This document shows, piece by piece, positions 17,155 to 25,557 of a stretch of 64,000 bases of DNA. Source of the stretch: Nocardia arthritidis (lineage in GTDB: Bacteria > Actinomycetota > Actinomycetes > Mycobacteriales > Mycobacteriaceae). The notes under the pieces were generated by a model, which worked only from the letters and a program-made list of their open reading frames with translations, made no database searches and was not told the origin of the DNA. How positions within the stretch are numbered: position 1 is the first letter of the stretch; every line of letters begins with the position of its first letter. Made by a program: the position numbers and the translations under genes. The stretch is from assembly GCF_011801145.1 (NCBI RefSeq), contig NZ_CP046172.1:2046001-2110000 (forward strand). The letters run 5' to 3'.

Positions 17155-17757
17155 GTGCTCGCCCAACGGATCGCGACGCTCATGCTGTTCGTCGTCGCGA
17201 CCGGATGCGGCAGATCCGGTGACGCCCCGCCCGCGGCGACCACGGTCGATACCGCGTACTCCTGTGATGCGGCCAAGCCGAGCGGGCAGGTATTCGTTCG
17301 AGAGGCCGACCGGCGTCAGCCGTTCCGGATAGCGCTGCCGCGGTTGGACGGTTGGGCCGAGAATCCGGTGTCGACCGGCGAACTGTCGATCGTCCGGCGC
17401 GACGGCGGCCGATTCGCCATGGTATCGGCCATCGCCGGGGAGGCCCCGTTCGACAACGACGATGCGAATGCGACCTACCTGTCCGGGCTCGCCGGCGCGC
17501 CGGATACCCGAGGTTGGCATGAGCACACCAGCGTGCCCGCCCAGGTGTGCGGGCACCGCGCCGTCGCCGTCGACGGCGAATTCCAGCAACCTTATCTGTA
17601 CAAATCGAAATCGTTTCTCGGACTTATCGTTTCGTGCGATGCGCGGACCGCGACGGTCCAGCTGTCCGGTCTGGTTCGCGGCGCGACGAGCGCGTTCGAC
17701 GAGGAGATCGCGACGATCATGCGCAATCTGCAAATCGGCCCGTGTGTGAAGGAATAG
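17155..17757 (+). CDS. Lipoprotein of ESX-like operon
   Basis: The 200-residue protein (GTG 17155, 4 bases after the previous stop) starts with a lipoprotein signal, LATLMLFVV-like, ending in the lipobox VATGC at residues 14-18. The mature protein has four further cysteines spaced for disulfides (YSCD, QVCGH, VSCDAR, GPCVKE). Folds of this type resemble the DUF3558-like lipoproteins of mycolate bacteria, but I cannot confirm the family. It may anchor or assist export of the effector encoded downstream. Confidence 0.65.
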   Translation: MLAQRIATLMLFVVATGCGRSGDAPPAATTVDTAYSCDAAKPSGQVFVREADRRQPFRIALPRLDGWAENPVSTGELSIVRRDGGRFAMVSAIAGEAPFDNDDANATYLSGLAGAPDTRGWHEHTSVPAQVCGHRAVAVDGEFQQPYLYKSKSFLGLIVSCDARTATVQLSGLVRGATSAFDEEIATIMRNLQIGPCVKE

Positions 17758-17763
17758 AGCGTC

Positions 17764-19155
17764 ATGACGACAGTGCATCCCGAGTGGTATTGGGACGTCG
17801 CGCGCCAGTTGGGTGATCTGAGCACGAAACTGGAGCAGAAGCTGCGCGAGCTCGACGGGAATCTGGACATCTCGCGTTCGGCCGGTGTGCACTCCACCGC
17901 CGGAACGGGCTGGGCCGCGGCCTATTCGCAGTCGGCCGCGGACATTTTCGAACTCGCCTCACTCAGCGCCATCGCGGCGGGCAATTTCGCGAAGATGGTG
18001 CACACCGCGGGCGCCAACCACGCCGAGGCCGAGAACAAGAACGCACCGGAGAAGTCGCAGATTCCGATCCCGCCGCCACCGCAGGTGACCAGCCTGCAGT
18101 ATTCGCTGCACCCGACCCGGCTGTGCAACGGCGGCCTCGGCGACATACCGGGCCGGTGGCACCTGATCGACGGACGGCATAAAAAGGCATGGGCCGATTG
18201 CGATACCGGCAAGATCGAGCACGCGAGCCAGCTGTTCGGCAAATTCAGCGGGGAATTCAAGGACGTCAAGCTGAATCTGCCCGGCAATCCGGACGAGCCG
18301 GAAGATGTGCCGATGATCCGGTCGGCCGTCGGTCGATTCCTCAACGCGGTCGACGACGTCTCCGCGTTCTCCGGCTATCTCGGCAGTGCCTGTCACGAGG
18401 TCGCGGATAAATCGCATATCGAACGGGAACAGATCAAACAGGTCCTTTTCTACTGCGAGATGACGATCAACACCTGGAAGATCACCAGGGCGGCGCCGCC
18501 CCTGCGCTGGTTCGTGAAGAAGATGATCGACGCCTACATCGAGGAGTTGAAGGACAGGGCCGGGCGCGACGTCGATACGCTGCTGACGGAATTGGACGGA
18601 TTCGTCGATGGCGCCGTTCAGCAGACCGGCGGATCGATGGCGGGCGCGACCGGCGACGTTCAGCTGTGGCTGGCGCCGTTCCTGGGACGGTATGCGCGCC
18701 AAGGCTATCCGGCGACGGGACGCAACCTCTTCGATAACATCCGGGCCGGGCGCGACGGGGAACTGCGCGCCGGATTGGATCCGAACGCGCCCAAGCGTGC
18801 GGTGTTCGTCAACGGTCGCACCAGGATTCCCGACCGGATCGACGATGTGAACCGGCAGGTCACCGAGGTCAAGAACACCAATGACACGCAAGGTTCGGCG
18901 CAGCAGATTCATGACGAGTCCGATTGGGCGGCGCAGAATGGATACACCATGACATTGGTTGTCGATAACCGCACGCAGCTGGCGCCCGATACGCAACAGC
19001 TGGTGAACGAGGGCAGGGTCACCGTCATTCGCGAGGAATTGGACGACAATCTGCCCAAGGGACAGTCGCCAACGCCGTTCATTCCCAAACCGAATTGGGG
19101 TCCGCCGGCCAGTAACAAGGATCCGCGTGGCTCAACCGGGGTGCCGGTGCCGTGA
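17764..19155 (+). CDS. Putative type VII-exported toxin with PD-(D/E)XK nuclease-like C-terminal domain
   Basis: The 463-residue protein has an N-terminal helical part (about 1-100, with TGWAAAYSQSAAD) like ESX/LXG-type targeting regions. A helical middle follows, with an amphipathic stretch around residues 150-300. The C-terminal domain starts near residue 340: RTRIPDRIDD, then VTEVKN (E368, K370), then QIHDESDWAAQNGY and LVVDNRTQL. This order resembles the Tox-REase-7 type of restriction-endonuclease-fold toxin: D, then ExK, then a helix with Q/D, then a strand. A proline-rich tail ends it. The next gene overlaps by 4 bases and would be its immunity gene. Domain identity is by eye. Confidence 0.65.
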   Translation: MTTVHPEWYWDVARQLGDLSTKLEQKLRELDGNLDISRSAGVHSTAGTGWAAAYSQSAADIFELASLSAIAAGNFAKMVHTAGANHAEAENKNAPEKSQIPIPPPPQVTSLQYSLHPTRLCNGGLGDIPGRWHLIDGRHKKAWADCDTGKIEHASQLFGKFSGEFKDVKLNLPGNPDEPEDVPMIRSAVGRFLNAVDDVSAFSGYLGSACHEVADKSHIEREQIKQVLFYCEMTINTWKITRAAPPLRWFVKKMIDAYIEELKDRAGRDVDTLLTELDGFVDGAVQQTGGSMAGATGDVQLWLAPFLGRYARQGYPATGRNLFDNIRAGRDGELRAGLDPNAPKRAVFVNGRTRIPDRIDDVNRQVTEVKNTNDTQGSAQQIHDESDWAAQNGYTMTLVVDNRTQLAPDTQQLVNEGRVTVIREELDDNLPKGQSPTPFIPKPNWGPPASNKDPRGSTGVPVP

Positions 19156-19844
19156 ATTACGAATACGCGCGGATGCCGAAAGGCGACAATTGGCTCGACG
19201 AATTACCCGCGGGCTATCGCGACGGCACGAACGGATTCGACCTGCGGATCGCCAGGGAGCTCGCCGCGGTCGGCGTGCGCTGCTACACCTTGGACGATCT
19301 GGCGAACGGTCCGCGGACCATCCCGCCGGCGATTCCCATCTTCGTCGATTGGCTCGAACATCTCGACGAGCGGATCCCCGGCCCCGAAACCCATCATAAA
19401 TGGGCCATTCGCACCGGGTTGATCCGCAATCTCATCGATCCGGCGGCCAAGCGCAACCGGCGGGCGATCGAGGTGTTGTTCCGCGAGATCGAGCACGGCG
19501 ATCCGCCGCTGCAACCCCATGTCGAGTTCTGGGCGGCGCTCGCACTGGACACCATTGCCGAGCGAGCCGACTACGACCGCATGGTGTATCTGTTGCACAC
19601 CCTGCCCAATATCGCGTCGAAGGTGCCGATCCTGCACTTTCTGGGTCGGTTCAGAACCGAGGAGGCGCGCGAGCTGGTGCTGCCGTATGTCGCGGATCCG
19701 AACACCAGGGGACCGGCGATCAGGGCGTTGGCCAAGTTCAAGAACCCGGCCGATCGCGCATTGATCGAGCAATATGCCGACGATCCCAACAGCCAGGTAC
19801 GTACAGCCGTCAAAGCGGCCCTAGGGAAAATTCCGCTCCGATGA
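19152..19844 (+). CDS. Putative immunity protein, HEAT-like repeats
   Basis: The 230-residue protein begins with GTG 19152 overlapping the stop of the toxin-like gene (GTGA). The C-terminal half has the periodicity of HEAT/armadillo helices: ILHFLGRFRTEEARELVLPY, then GPAIRALAKFKNPADRALI, then NSQVRTAVKAALGKIP. Such repeat proteins often act as immunity or binding partners. The position directly after a toxin-like gene supports immunity, but nothing in the sequence proves it. The N-terminal 100 residues are not recognised and are probably helical. Confidence 0.55.
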   Translation: MNYEYARMPKGDNWLDELPAGYRDGTNGFDLRIARELAAVGVRCYTLDDLANGPRTIPPAIPIFVDWLEHLDERIPGPETHHKWAIRTGLIRNLIDPAAKRNRRAIEVLFREIEHGDPPLQPHVEFWAALALDTIAERADYDRMVYLLHTLPNIASKVPILHFLGRFRTEEARELVLPYVADPNTRGPAIRALAKFKNPADRALIEQYADDPNSQVRTAVKAALGKIPLR

Positions 19845-20317
19845 CACCCGACTACTCCGCATTCGGAGCGCGCGGGGCCGAACTGCTGAACCGGCTGGCC
19901 GAGCAGGCGCGCAGGCTCACCGAGATCGCCGAGGAGGTCGAGGAGCTCGAGGCCGAGGCCACCGACGATCGGCGGACGGTCACCGTGCGCGTCACGGTGG
20001 GCGGCTCGGTGCGGTCCGTGACGATTCATCCGGTGGCCCGCCGCCTGACCAACGAGACCTTGGGCGAGTTGATCGTCGAGACAACGAATTCGGCATTCGC
20101 CAAGGCGCATGCCCTCGCGGCCGAACATGCGGGCAAATATTATGCCGCGCAACGGAATTTCAACGAAGAGCTGCGCAGGCACGATCCGACCGCGGCGGCG
20201 GCGTTCACAGAACTCACCAATAGTGTGGCCGGTGCGCCCGCGCCACCCGTGCCCGCCGGCGACGAGGACGACGATCCTCGACACCCCTGGCCGGCGGTAT
20301 TCGACAGATCGACCTGA
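19841..20317 (+). CDS. YbaB/EbfC-like protein
   Basis: The 158-residue protein (ATG 19841, overlapping the previous stop as ATGA) has an N-terminal coiled coil rich in Glu and Arg, then DRRTVTVRVTVGGSVRSVTI, the beta-hairpin pattern of YbaB/EbfC nucleoid-associated proteins. ESX loci in mycolate bacteria frequently carry a YbaB-like gene after the WXG100 pair. It could act as adaptor or DNA-binding partner; not shown. It closes the operon that begins at 16535. The 298 bases that follow hold no gene until the terminator. Confidence 0.6.
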   Translation: MTPDYSAFGARGAELLNRLAEQARRLTEIAEEVEELEAEATDDRRTVTVRVTVGGSVRSVTIHPVARRLTNETLGELIVETTNSAFAKAHALAAEHAGKYYAAQRNFNEELRRHDPTAAAAFTELTNSVAGAPAPPVPAGDEDDDPRHPWPAVFDRST

Positions 20318-20560
20318 TCCGACGCATATGCCCGGGTCGCCATCGCGACGGTCGGTCTATGCCGGTCGGCCGCGGACATCACGAGTTCAGGTAGCTGGTG
20401 ACCGAGCGACCGTCGCCGGGCGTCTGGAACTCACCGGCACTCCAATAGCTCGTCGGATCGGGATTTGGCGACCATGGGTAACGCTCCCGCTGGAATCGGC
20501 TGTGCCACCAGATGATTCGCGATTCTTTCGCCTTCCCCAGCGGGATGGCAGTGCGACTGA

Positions 20561-20602
20561 GAGGCTTTCCGGGTAGCGGCGTGTCGCTACCCGGAAAGCC
20601 TC
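20561..20602. terminator. Strong hairpin, candidate bidirectional terminator
   Basis: Eighteen-base arms (GAGGCTTTCCGGGTAGCG and its exact complement) enclose a 6-base loop. It ends 13 bases downstream (on the minus strand) of the small basic gene and lies 244 bases after the ESX operon. No U-run follows, as is common in high-GC actinomycetes. Confidence 0.65.
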
Positions 20603-20615
20603 GATCCGTACCGGC

Positions 20616-20783
20616 TCAGCCGCGGCGGTAGTTGATGTGCTTGCGTGTGACCACGGCATCCCGGCCGCGGGTATTCACCTTGCCCGCGAACGGCATTCGC
20701 TGCTCGACGCCGTGACGGCGCTCCCGTCGGGACAGCCGATTGTCCGCGGTGGTTTTGTTCGGATCTGTGCGCATGGTGGGCAT
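20616..20783 (-). CDS. Small basic protein, 55 residues
   Basis: A short frame starting at ATG 20783 has AGGAGG five to six bases upstream and ends at 20616, right before the hairpin. The product (MPTMRTDPNKTTADNRLSRR at its start, HINYRRG at its end) is highly basic and polar with no hydrophobic segment. ATG 20774 (MRTDPNKTT) is a second start in the same frame. I do not recognise it. Strong Shine-Dalgarno plus terminator make it a likely real gene that gene finders with a length limit would miss. Confidence 0.55.
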   Translation of the reverse strand: MPTMRTDPNKTTADNRLSRRERRHGVEQRMPFAGKVNTRGRDAVVTRKHINYRRG

Positions 20784-21731
20784 GGGTCCTCCTCATGAAT
20801 TCACGACCGGCTCGACGCCAGACGAAAGGGTCGAGCCGGAAAAAGCTCGAAATGCCGCATCGCGGCGGGGAATCGGGCGCCTCGAACCAGAACGGCAGGC
20901 GCGGAGCACAAAGGTGCTGACTCAGAGGAACAATGCGAACCACATGGGGCATACGCTAGCAACCGTCGTACGCGGGATGCATCTCATTTTCTACGTGCAG
21001 GTTCGGTGGGCGAGCTCACCGACATAGGTGGCGAGCATGACGTTCACTGCGCCCGTGCAGAGCGGAGGCGGCGGCCGCGATCGACCAGACCGTTGAGCAC
21101 GGTCGTGGCGGACCTGGCCGAGTGCGATGCTGCCGTCCCGGCGCCTGCCGACACGCCGATCACAACTGAAGACCGGGGCCGGAACCGTTAGGCGGGAAGG
21201 TCATTGGGCGCCGAATGCGGACCACATACGCATCGGCGCGGCGGAGCACTCTGCCCCCTTGAGCACGCTCGGGGTGGATGCGTCACCGCTGACGGTGAAT
21301 TGTGCGCGAGGGGGACTTGAACCCCTAAGAATGGCATCCACGCCACTAACCAGTGGTCGAGTAGATCGATACTTTCGATCGGGTCCAACAATAATGGATC
21401 TGTCTCGGCATCGGAACCTGCGACACGGTCGCAGGTTGGATTCACCGGCGGGGCACTATCAACATGGGAATGGTCCTGACCTGTGGTTTCCTGTCGGGCA
21501 GTTGGTGATTGAAGCCGATTACCAGCTATAAATCGACCACGCCGTCGCTGATTCGCGGGTGGCAGGGCAATTGGTTTGCGCGGAGGCGATGGCGGGGATC
21601 CCCGCGCCTGCGATGGTGACACCGGGTGGCCACGTTCGACGACTTGATGACAGATCTCCGTACGGTCCCGACGTGGGTCGCTGTTGTACAGGGGATTGCA
21701 CGGTTGCTGGCGCGGGTGTGTGCTGTGGACT
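20784..21731. other. Non-coding stretch containing tRNA-derived remnant
   Basis: About 950 bases without a gene I can support. Frames in it are short and have no binding sites or family resemblance. The only readable element is the tRNA-Leu 3'-end copy at 21301-21325. Codon quality declines from here on, as expected at the edge of an acquired segment. Confidence 0.5.
21301..21325 (-). repeat. Copy of tRNA-Leu 3' end (candidate attachment-site remnant)
   Basis: The plus-strand text TGTGCGCGAGGGGG followed by ACTTGAACCCC repeats the 3' end of the tRNA-Leu gene at 37896-37921 in the same orientation, with one base less in the G run. It covers the T loop, T-stem strand and acceptor strand. Tyrosine-recombinase elements that use tRNA genes leave such a partial copy at the far end. 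The bases on its 5' side (21326-21370) have tRNA-like complementary stretches, so a decayed separate tRNA is the alternative. Confidence 0.5.
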
Positions 21732-23147
21732 ATGCGTCGATGGGATCCGCTCAACCTGCGAATGTTGGAGGTTCTGCGGGTGATCGCTGCTGGCGGTTGT
21801 GGGGATGATGCCGGGTCTGCAATGAAGGTGTCGGCGCGAGCACTGGAGGCGCGTGGGTTGGTAACCGTTACGAGGCGGGATGGGTGGTCTGCGGAGGTTA
21901 CGGATGCCGGCCGCTTCTATCTCGAGCATGGGTATCATCCTGATCGCCCGACCGACTGCCGGTCCGGCGCTGCGGCCGCGAGAGTGCGTGCGCGAAATCC
22001 CAAGCAAGCGCTGCCCGAACAAAAACGGCAGTCGGCACCGGCGGCTACGGTTCGGGTTGCCGAGGATCGGCGGTCCGCGGCGGCAAAGCTGGTTGCGGAC
22101 TTGGTTGGTGGCGACCGGTTTGTGGTCGAGCGACCGAGCGATGAATCGGTTGCCGAGTGGCGCAAGATCGTCGATTTCGCCAAGCGTCACGGAATGGTGC
22201 CGACAGGCCATACGTTGGTGAAGCGCCGGACGGATCTGGGTGCCCTGGAGATAGTGCTGGTGGCTGGGACTCACCCGAATTCCGGTCCCGCCAAGAGTGA
22301 CCCGGCCCGTCGGGTGTTGGTTCCTGAGAGGGTCGATGAGCTGCATCCTCTGCTTGTGGATTTGCCCGATCTCGCGGCGGTTTTTGACATTTCAGCGTCA
22401 CTGGTGCCGCGGGCGCAGAGGATTATGCACACGATTCTGGTGGAGGCCGCAGCGCGGGGATACGCGGTCGACTGGGCGGAGAACCCGTCCGACGGTGCCG
22501 AAATCACGGCCTGCAATCTGGTGTTCCGGGTGTCTTTGGCGGAGGAGCGTGAGGAACGCGAGGTCCTGCCCGATCCGGATGAACTGAACGGTCGGAAAGT
22601 GTATGAGTGGCAGCGGTTTCCGCTGGCCAAGCGCGTGGTGCCCTCCGGGCGGCTCGTGCTGTCGCTCACCGAGGTAGGCGATCCAAGCTATCCGTATCGC
22701 AGGTGGTGGGCGGATCGAAAGCGGTGGTGCGTCGAGGATCGTGTCTCGTCGTTGTTGGAGGCGGTGCCGCGTCGAGTGCGTGAAGTAGAGGATCGGCGTG
22801 TCGCTGCGGAGGAGGCCGCGGATCGACGTCGGCGCGATTGGGAAGCGGCGATGGATCGCGCGCGTGCTGAGTTAGCCGAGCACAGTCGTGTCTCGGCTCT
22901 CGATAGGCAGTTGGCTGATTGGCAACGGGCTCAGGCGATCCGCGCCTTCTGCGCTGCCTGCGAACAGCAGACAACCGAGGTGGAGGTGGACGGGTGGCTG
23001 CAGTGGTGTCGTGAGTATGCCGACCGCGTTGACCCGGCGTTGAACGGTACGGCCACATCGCCAGAGATCGACATGAAACCGGAGAATCTTCGGCCCTATC
23101 TGCGGAATTGGAGTCCGTACGGGCCGGATAAGCGGACCTACTGGTGA
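21732..23147 (+). CDS. Hypothetical protein, 471 residues, winged-helix-like N-terminus
   Basis: With start ATG 21732 the protein begins MRRWDPLNLRMLEVLRVIAA, and its first 70 residues resemble a winged helix: KVSARALEARGLVTVTRRDGW and then EVTDAGRFYLEHG. The following part is not recognised: it has a stretch near residues 230-330 rich in Arg/Glu with repeated beta-alpha character, then a long coiled-coil region (VPRRVREVEDRRVAAEEAAD and on). Upstream alternatives are GTG 21720 and ATG 21684. It overlaps the end of the convergent gene by 10 bases. Similar unassigned proteins occur on mobile segments in actinomycetes. Confidence 0.6.
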   Translation: MRRWDPLNLRMLEVLRVIAAGGCGDDAGSAMKVSARALEARGLVTVTRRDGWSAEVTDAGRFYLEHGYHPDRPTDCRSGAAAARVRARNPKQALPEQKRQSAPAATVRVAEDRRSAAAKLVADLVGGDRFVVERPSDESVAEWRKIVDFAKRHGMVPTGHTLVKRRTDLGALEIVLVAGTHPNSGPAKSDPARRVLVPERVDELHPLLVDLPDLAAVFDISASLVPRAQRIMHTILVEAAARGYAVDWAENPSDGAEITACNLVFRVSLAEEREEREVLPDPDELNGRKVYEWQRFPLAKRVVPSGRLVLSLTEVGDPSYPYRRWWADRKRWCVEDRVSSLLEAVPRRVREVEDRRVAAEEAADRRRRDWEAAMDRARAELAEHSRVSALDRQLADWQRAQAIRAFCAACEQQTTEVEVDGWLQWCREYADRVDPALNGTATSPEIDMKPENLRPYLRNWSPYGPDKRTYW

Positions 23148-24022
23148 GCCGAGTCGCGTTGATGCGCTTGGCGTAGAGCTTCCAGCGGGATGCCGAGGTC
23201 GCGTTCGATCGCGTCGGCGTCGCGCTGATTTCCCGACGAACGTAGAGCTGTGACGGCTCGCTCGATAAGTGCGCCCAACCGATACACCTCGGCTCGGAGC
23301 GCAAGCAGTTCGTCGTAGCGATCGTGAGCCTCCGCGCCGCACCACTGCCGCACCAGTTCCCGAGCGGGTGCAAATTCTTGGTCCACCTCTGCACAGATTT
23401 CGGCGCTGATCCACCCATCGCGAGCACTGCTCGATGCGTACCCCCACCGATTTTGGTGTCGGGCTTCGGCCTCGCTTTCCTCGACCTGTGGCAGGACGAC
23501 GTCCGCGAACTTGCGGGCAAGGCTCTTCGCGATGACCTGGGTCACGCGCCAGGGCACCAGCAGGCACCCCTCATCGTCGACAAACGACGCAGGGTCACCG
23601 GCGATGGACTCGCGGTCGAGGTCGAGATCTCGGGCGAGTGCGTCGACGTCATGGATCTTCAGGATGCCGGAATCGCTGTTGTACAGGAACTCAACGAGGT
23701 CATAGTCGGGTAGACCGCTTGCGAGCATATCGAGGGCATGGTCTTCGGTGCTGCCCCGAATGTATTCAGAGCCGTCACGCAGCGTCGCCCAGCGTTGTTC
23801 GCGGGCTGACCACTCCTCGGCCTGGTCCCACGGTACTTTGAGTCGTCCGGGCGGCACCCATTCTGATCGTCCTTCGAATTGATCGTCGGTGAACTTGACG
23901 AGCACACGCGGTGGTTTGGCAGTGCCGAGCCGAAGTACTTCCACACAAGTGACTGGGTCGGTACCTCGCTGCCGATACGCCCAAAGCTCGCCGACCGCCA
24001 CCTCGGCCAAATCACGCGGCAT
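23138..24022 (-). CDS. Hypothetical protein, 294 residues
   Basis: With ATG 24022 (GAGGGAGA upstream) the protein starts MPRDLAEVAVGELWAYRQRG and continues VTCVEVLRLGTAKPPRVLVKF, which looks like a small beta-barrel (SH3- or Tudor-like) at the N-terminus. The rest is mostly helical and acidic, with no motifs I know. It is convergent with the 471-residue gene (10-base overlap) and divergent from the kinase gene (155 bases). The three genes may be one accessory unit; this is inference. Confidence 0.6.
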   Translation of the reverse strand: MPRDLAEVAVGELWAYRQRGTDPVTCVEVLRLGTAKPPRVLVKFTDDQFEGRSEWVPPGRLKVPWDQAEEWSAREQRWATLRDGSEYIRGSTEDHALDMLASGLPDYDLVEFLYNSDSGILKIHDVDALARDLDLDRESIAGDPASFVDDEGCLLVPWRVTQVIAKSLARKFADVVLPQVEESEAEARHQNRWGYASSSARDGWISAEICAEVDQEFAPARELVRQWCGAEAHDRYDELLALRAEVYRLGALIERAVTALRSSGNQRDADAIERDLGIPLEALRQAHQRDSAHQ

Positions 24023-24177
24023 GCTGTCTCCCTCGAAGATGCGGTGCTCCCGGTGTCGGATAACCAGTATGTGTACTCGTCGCGAATTCCGTGCCTGTGA
24101 TCCGGACATGTTGATTGTCCGGCGTTCGGATAGCATTGCGCCGCTGGGATGTTCATGATGTCGAACGGGGGCTGTGC

Positions 24178-25557
24178 GTGGCCGAGTTGCGTACGGGAGA
24201 GGTGTTCGCCGGATATCAAGTCCAGGAAATTCTCGGCCGGGGTGGTATGGGGACGGTATACCTGGCTCAGCATCCGCGGTTGCCGCGGTTGACGGCGCTG
24301 AAAGTGCTTGATGCTGCGTTGTTTACGAATGCAGAGATCCGGGCCCGGTTCGAGCGGGAAGCAAATGTCGTCGCGCGGTTGGAGCATCCGAATATCGTCG
24401 CGATCCATGATCGGGGAATCGACGGTGAGTCGATGTGGATCGCTATGCAGTACGTTGCGGGCGGCGACGCGGCCTCGATAGGCATCGTCGACCCGCGTCG
24501 GGCGGTTCGGATCATCGCCGAGACGGCCAACGCGCTCGATTACGCCCATCGCCGGGGCGTGCTTCATCGAGATGTGAAACCCGCCAACATCCTGTTGGCC
24601 AACCGTGAGTCCGGCGAGCCGGAACGCGCACTTCTGGCCGACTTCGGCATCGCCCGACTACGCGATGAGGTTGGCGGGCTGACACGCACGGGGACGTTCA
24701 CTGCGACCTTGGCGTTCGCGGCGCCCGAGCAGCTGGCGGGCGGCTCGGTCGATCATCGCTGCGACCAGTATTCGTTGGCGTGCACGCTGTTCGCGCTGCT
24801 GGCAGGGAGCGCGCCGTTCGCGGCGACCAACCCCGTGGCGGTGATCGAGGCGCATATGCGGCAGCCGCCGCCACCATTGAGCAGCCGACGCGGCGATATG
24901 CCGCCCGCGCTTGATGCCGTGCTGAGCCGCGCGCTGGCCAAGCATCCCGATAACCGGTACGGCAGCTGCAGCGAGTTCGCGGCCGCGGCTGGTGAAGCTC
25001 TGCTGGCGAGTGCAGCGCCTCCTCCCGCGCCGCCCACCGTGGCCCAGCAATGGGCACCGCCCTCCCCGGGATTGCCGTCCCACGGCCACCAATACCTGAT
25101 GCCGATGCCGCAAGCGAACCTTCGGCCCAGTCTGCAGCCATCGATGCAGGCACCAGCCCCCAGTTACCGAGCATCAGGGGTTCGCCGCCCGATGCGGCGA
25201 TGGTTATTGGGCGGTCTGGCCGTGCTCGTCGTTCTTGCGGCCGGTGTAGGGGTGGCCATTGTGGTGAACCAGCCGAAGTTGGGGCCGTCAACGACCTATG
25301 AGATTCTGGGCAATGCCGGGGGCCCGGTGACCGTCAGTTACCGGGACCAATCCGGTACGCACCGGGTAGCGAACATCTCGCTGCCGTGGCAGCTGACCGT
25401 TCGGGTACCGGAAGGACAGGAGTACTGGGTAAAGGGCGAAACCGCCACACAGCTGGGTCTGAATCACGATCTTCATTGCCGAATCGTGCGGGATGGCCAG
25501 GAATTGCATGCAGAATCGGCTCCCAGCTACCAGAACGCCATCGACTGCTCTGTGTAG
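24178..25557 (+). CDS. Ser/Thr protein kinase (PknB-like) with MmpS-like extracellular domain
   Basis: The 459-residue protein (GTG 24178) carries a full kinase domain: LGRGGMGTVYLAQ, Lys42 in ALKVLD, LHRDVKPANILL with Asp132, ADFGIARL with Asp155, and AAPEQLAGG. A proline-rich linker (about 280-340) and one membrane helix (WLLGGLAVLVVLAAGVGVAI, about 341-365) follow. The outer part (372-459) reads TYEILGNAGGPVTVSYRDQ, then ISLPWQLTVRV, then LHCRIVRDGQEL and a final Cys. This is the pattern of MmpS proteins (accessory factors of MmpL lipid exporters) instead of the PASTA or NHL sensors usual in this kinase family. It would sense an extracytoplasmic ligand, unknown. No partner gene lies next to it. 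Confidence 0.85.
   Translation: MAELRTGEVFAGYQVQEILGRGGMGTVYLAQHPRLPRLTALKVLDAALFTNAEIRARFEREANVVARLEHPNIVAIHDRGIDGESMWIAMQYVAGGDAASIGIVDPRRAVRIIAETANALDYAHRRGVLHRDVKPANILLANRESGEPERALLADFGIARLRDEVGGLTRTGTFTATLAFAAPEQLAGGSVDHRCDQYSLACTLFALLAGSAPFAATNPVAVIEAHMRQPPPPLSSRRGDMPPALDAVLSRALAKHPDNRYGSCSEFAAAAGEALLASAAPPPAPPTVAQQWAPPSPGLPSHGHQYLMPMPQANLRPSLQPSMQAPAPSYRASGVRRPMRRWLLGGLAVLVVLAAGVGVAIVVNQPKLGPSTTYEILGNAGGPVTVSYRDQSGTHRVANISLPWQLTVRVPEGQEYWVKGETATQLGLNHDLHCRIVRDGQELHAESAPSYQNAIDCSV

Noticed and set aside
21326..21385. Possible complete second tRNA upstream of the tRNA-Leu-like remnant
   Set aside because: D- and anticodon-like stems can be drawn, but the 5' acceptor strand pairs with only 5 of 7 bases, so I treat it as a partial copy only.
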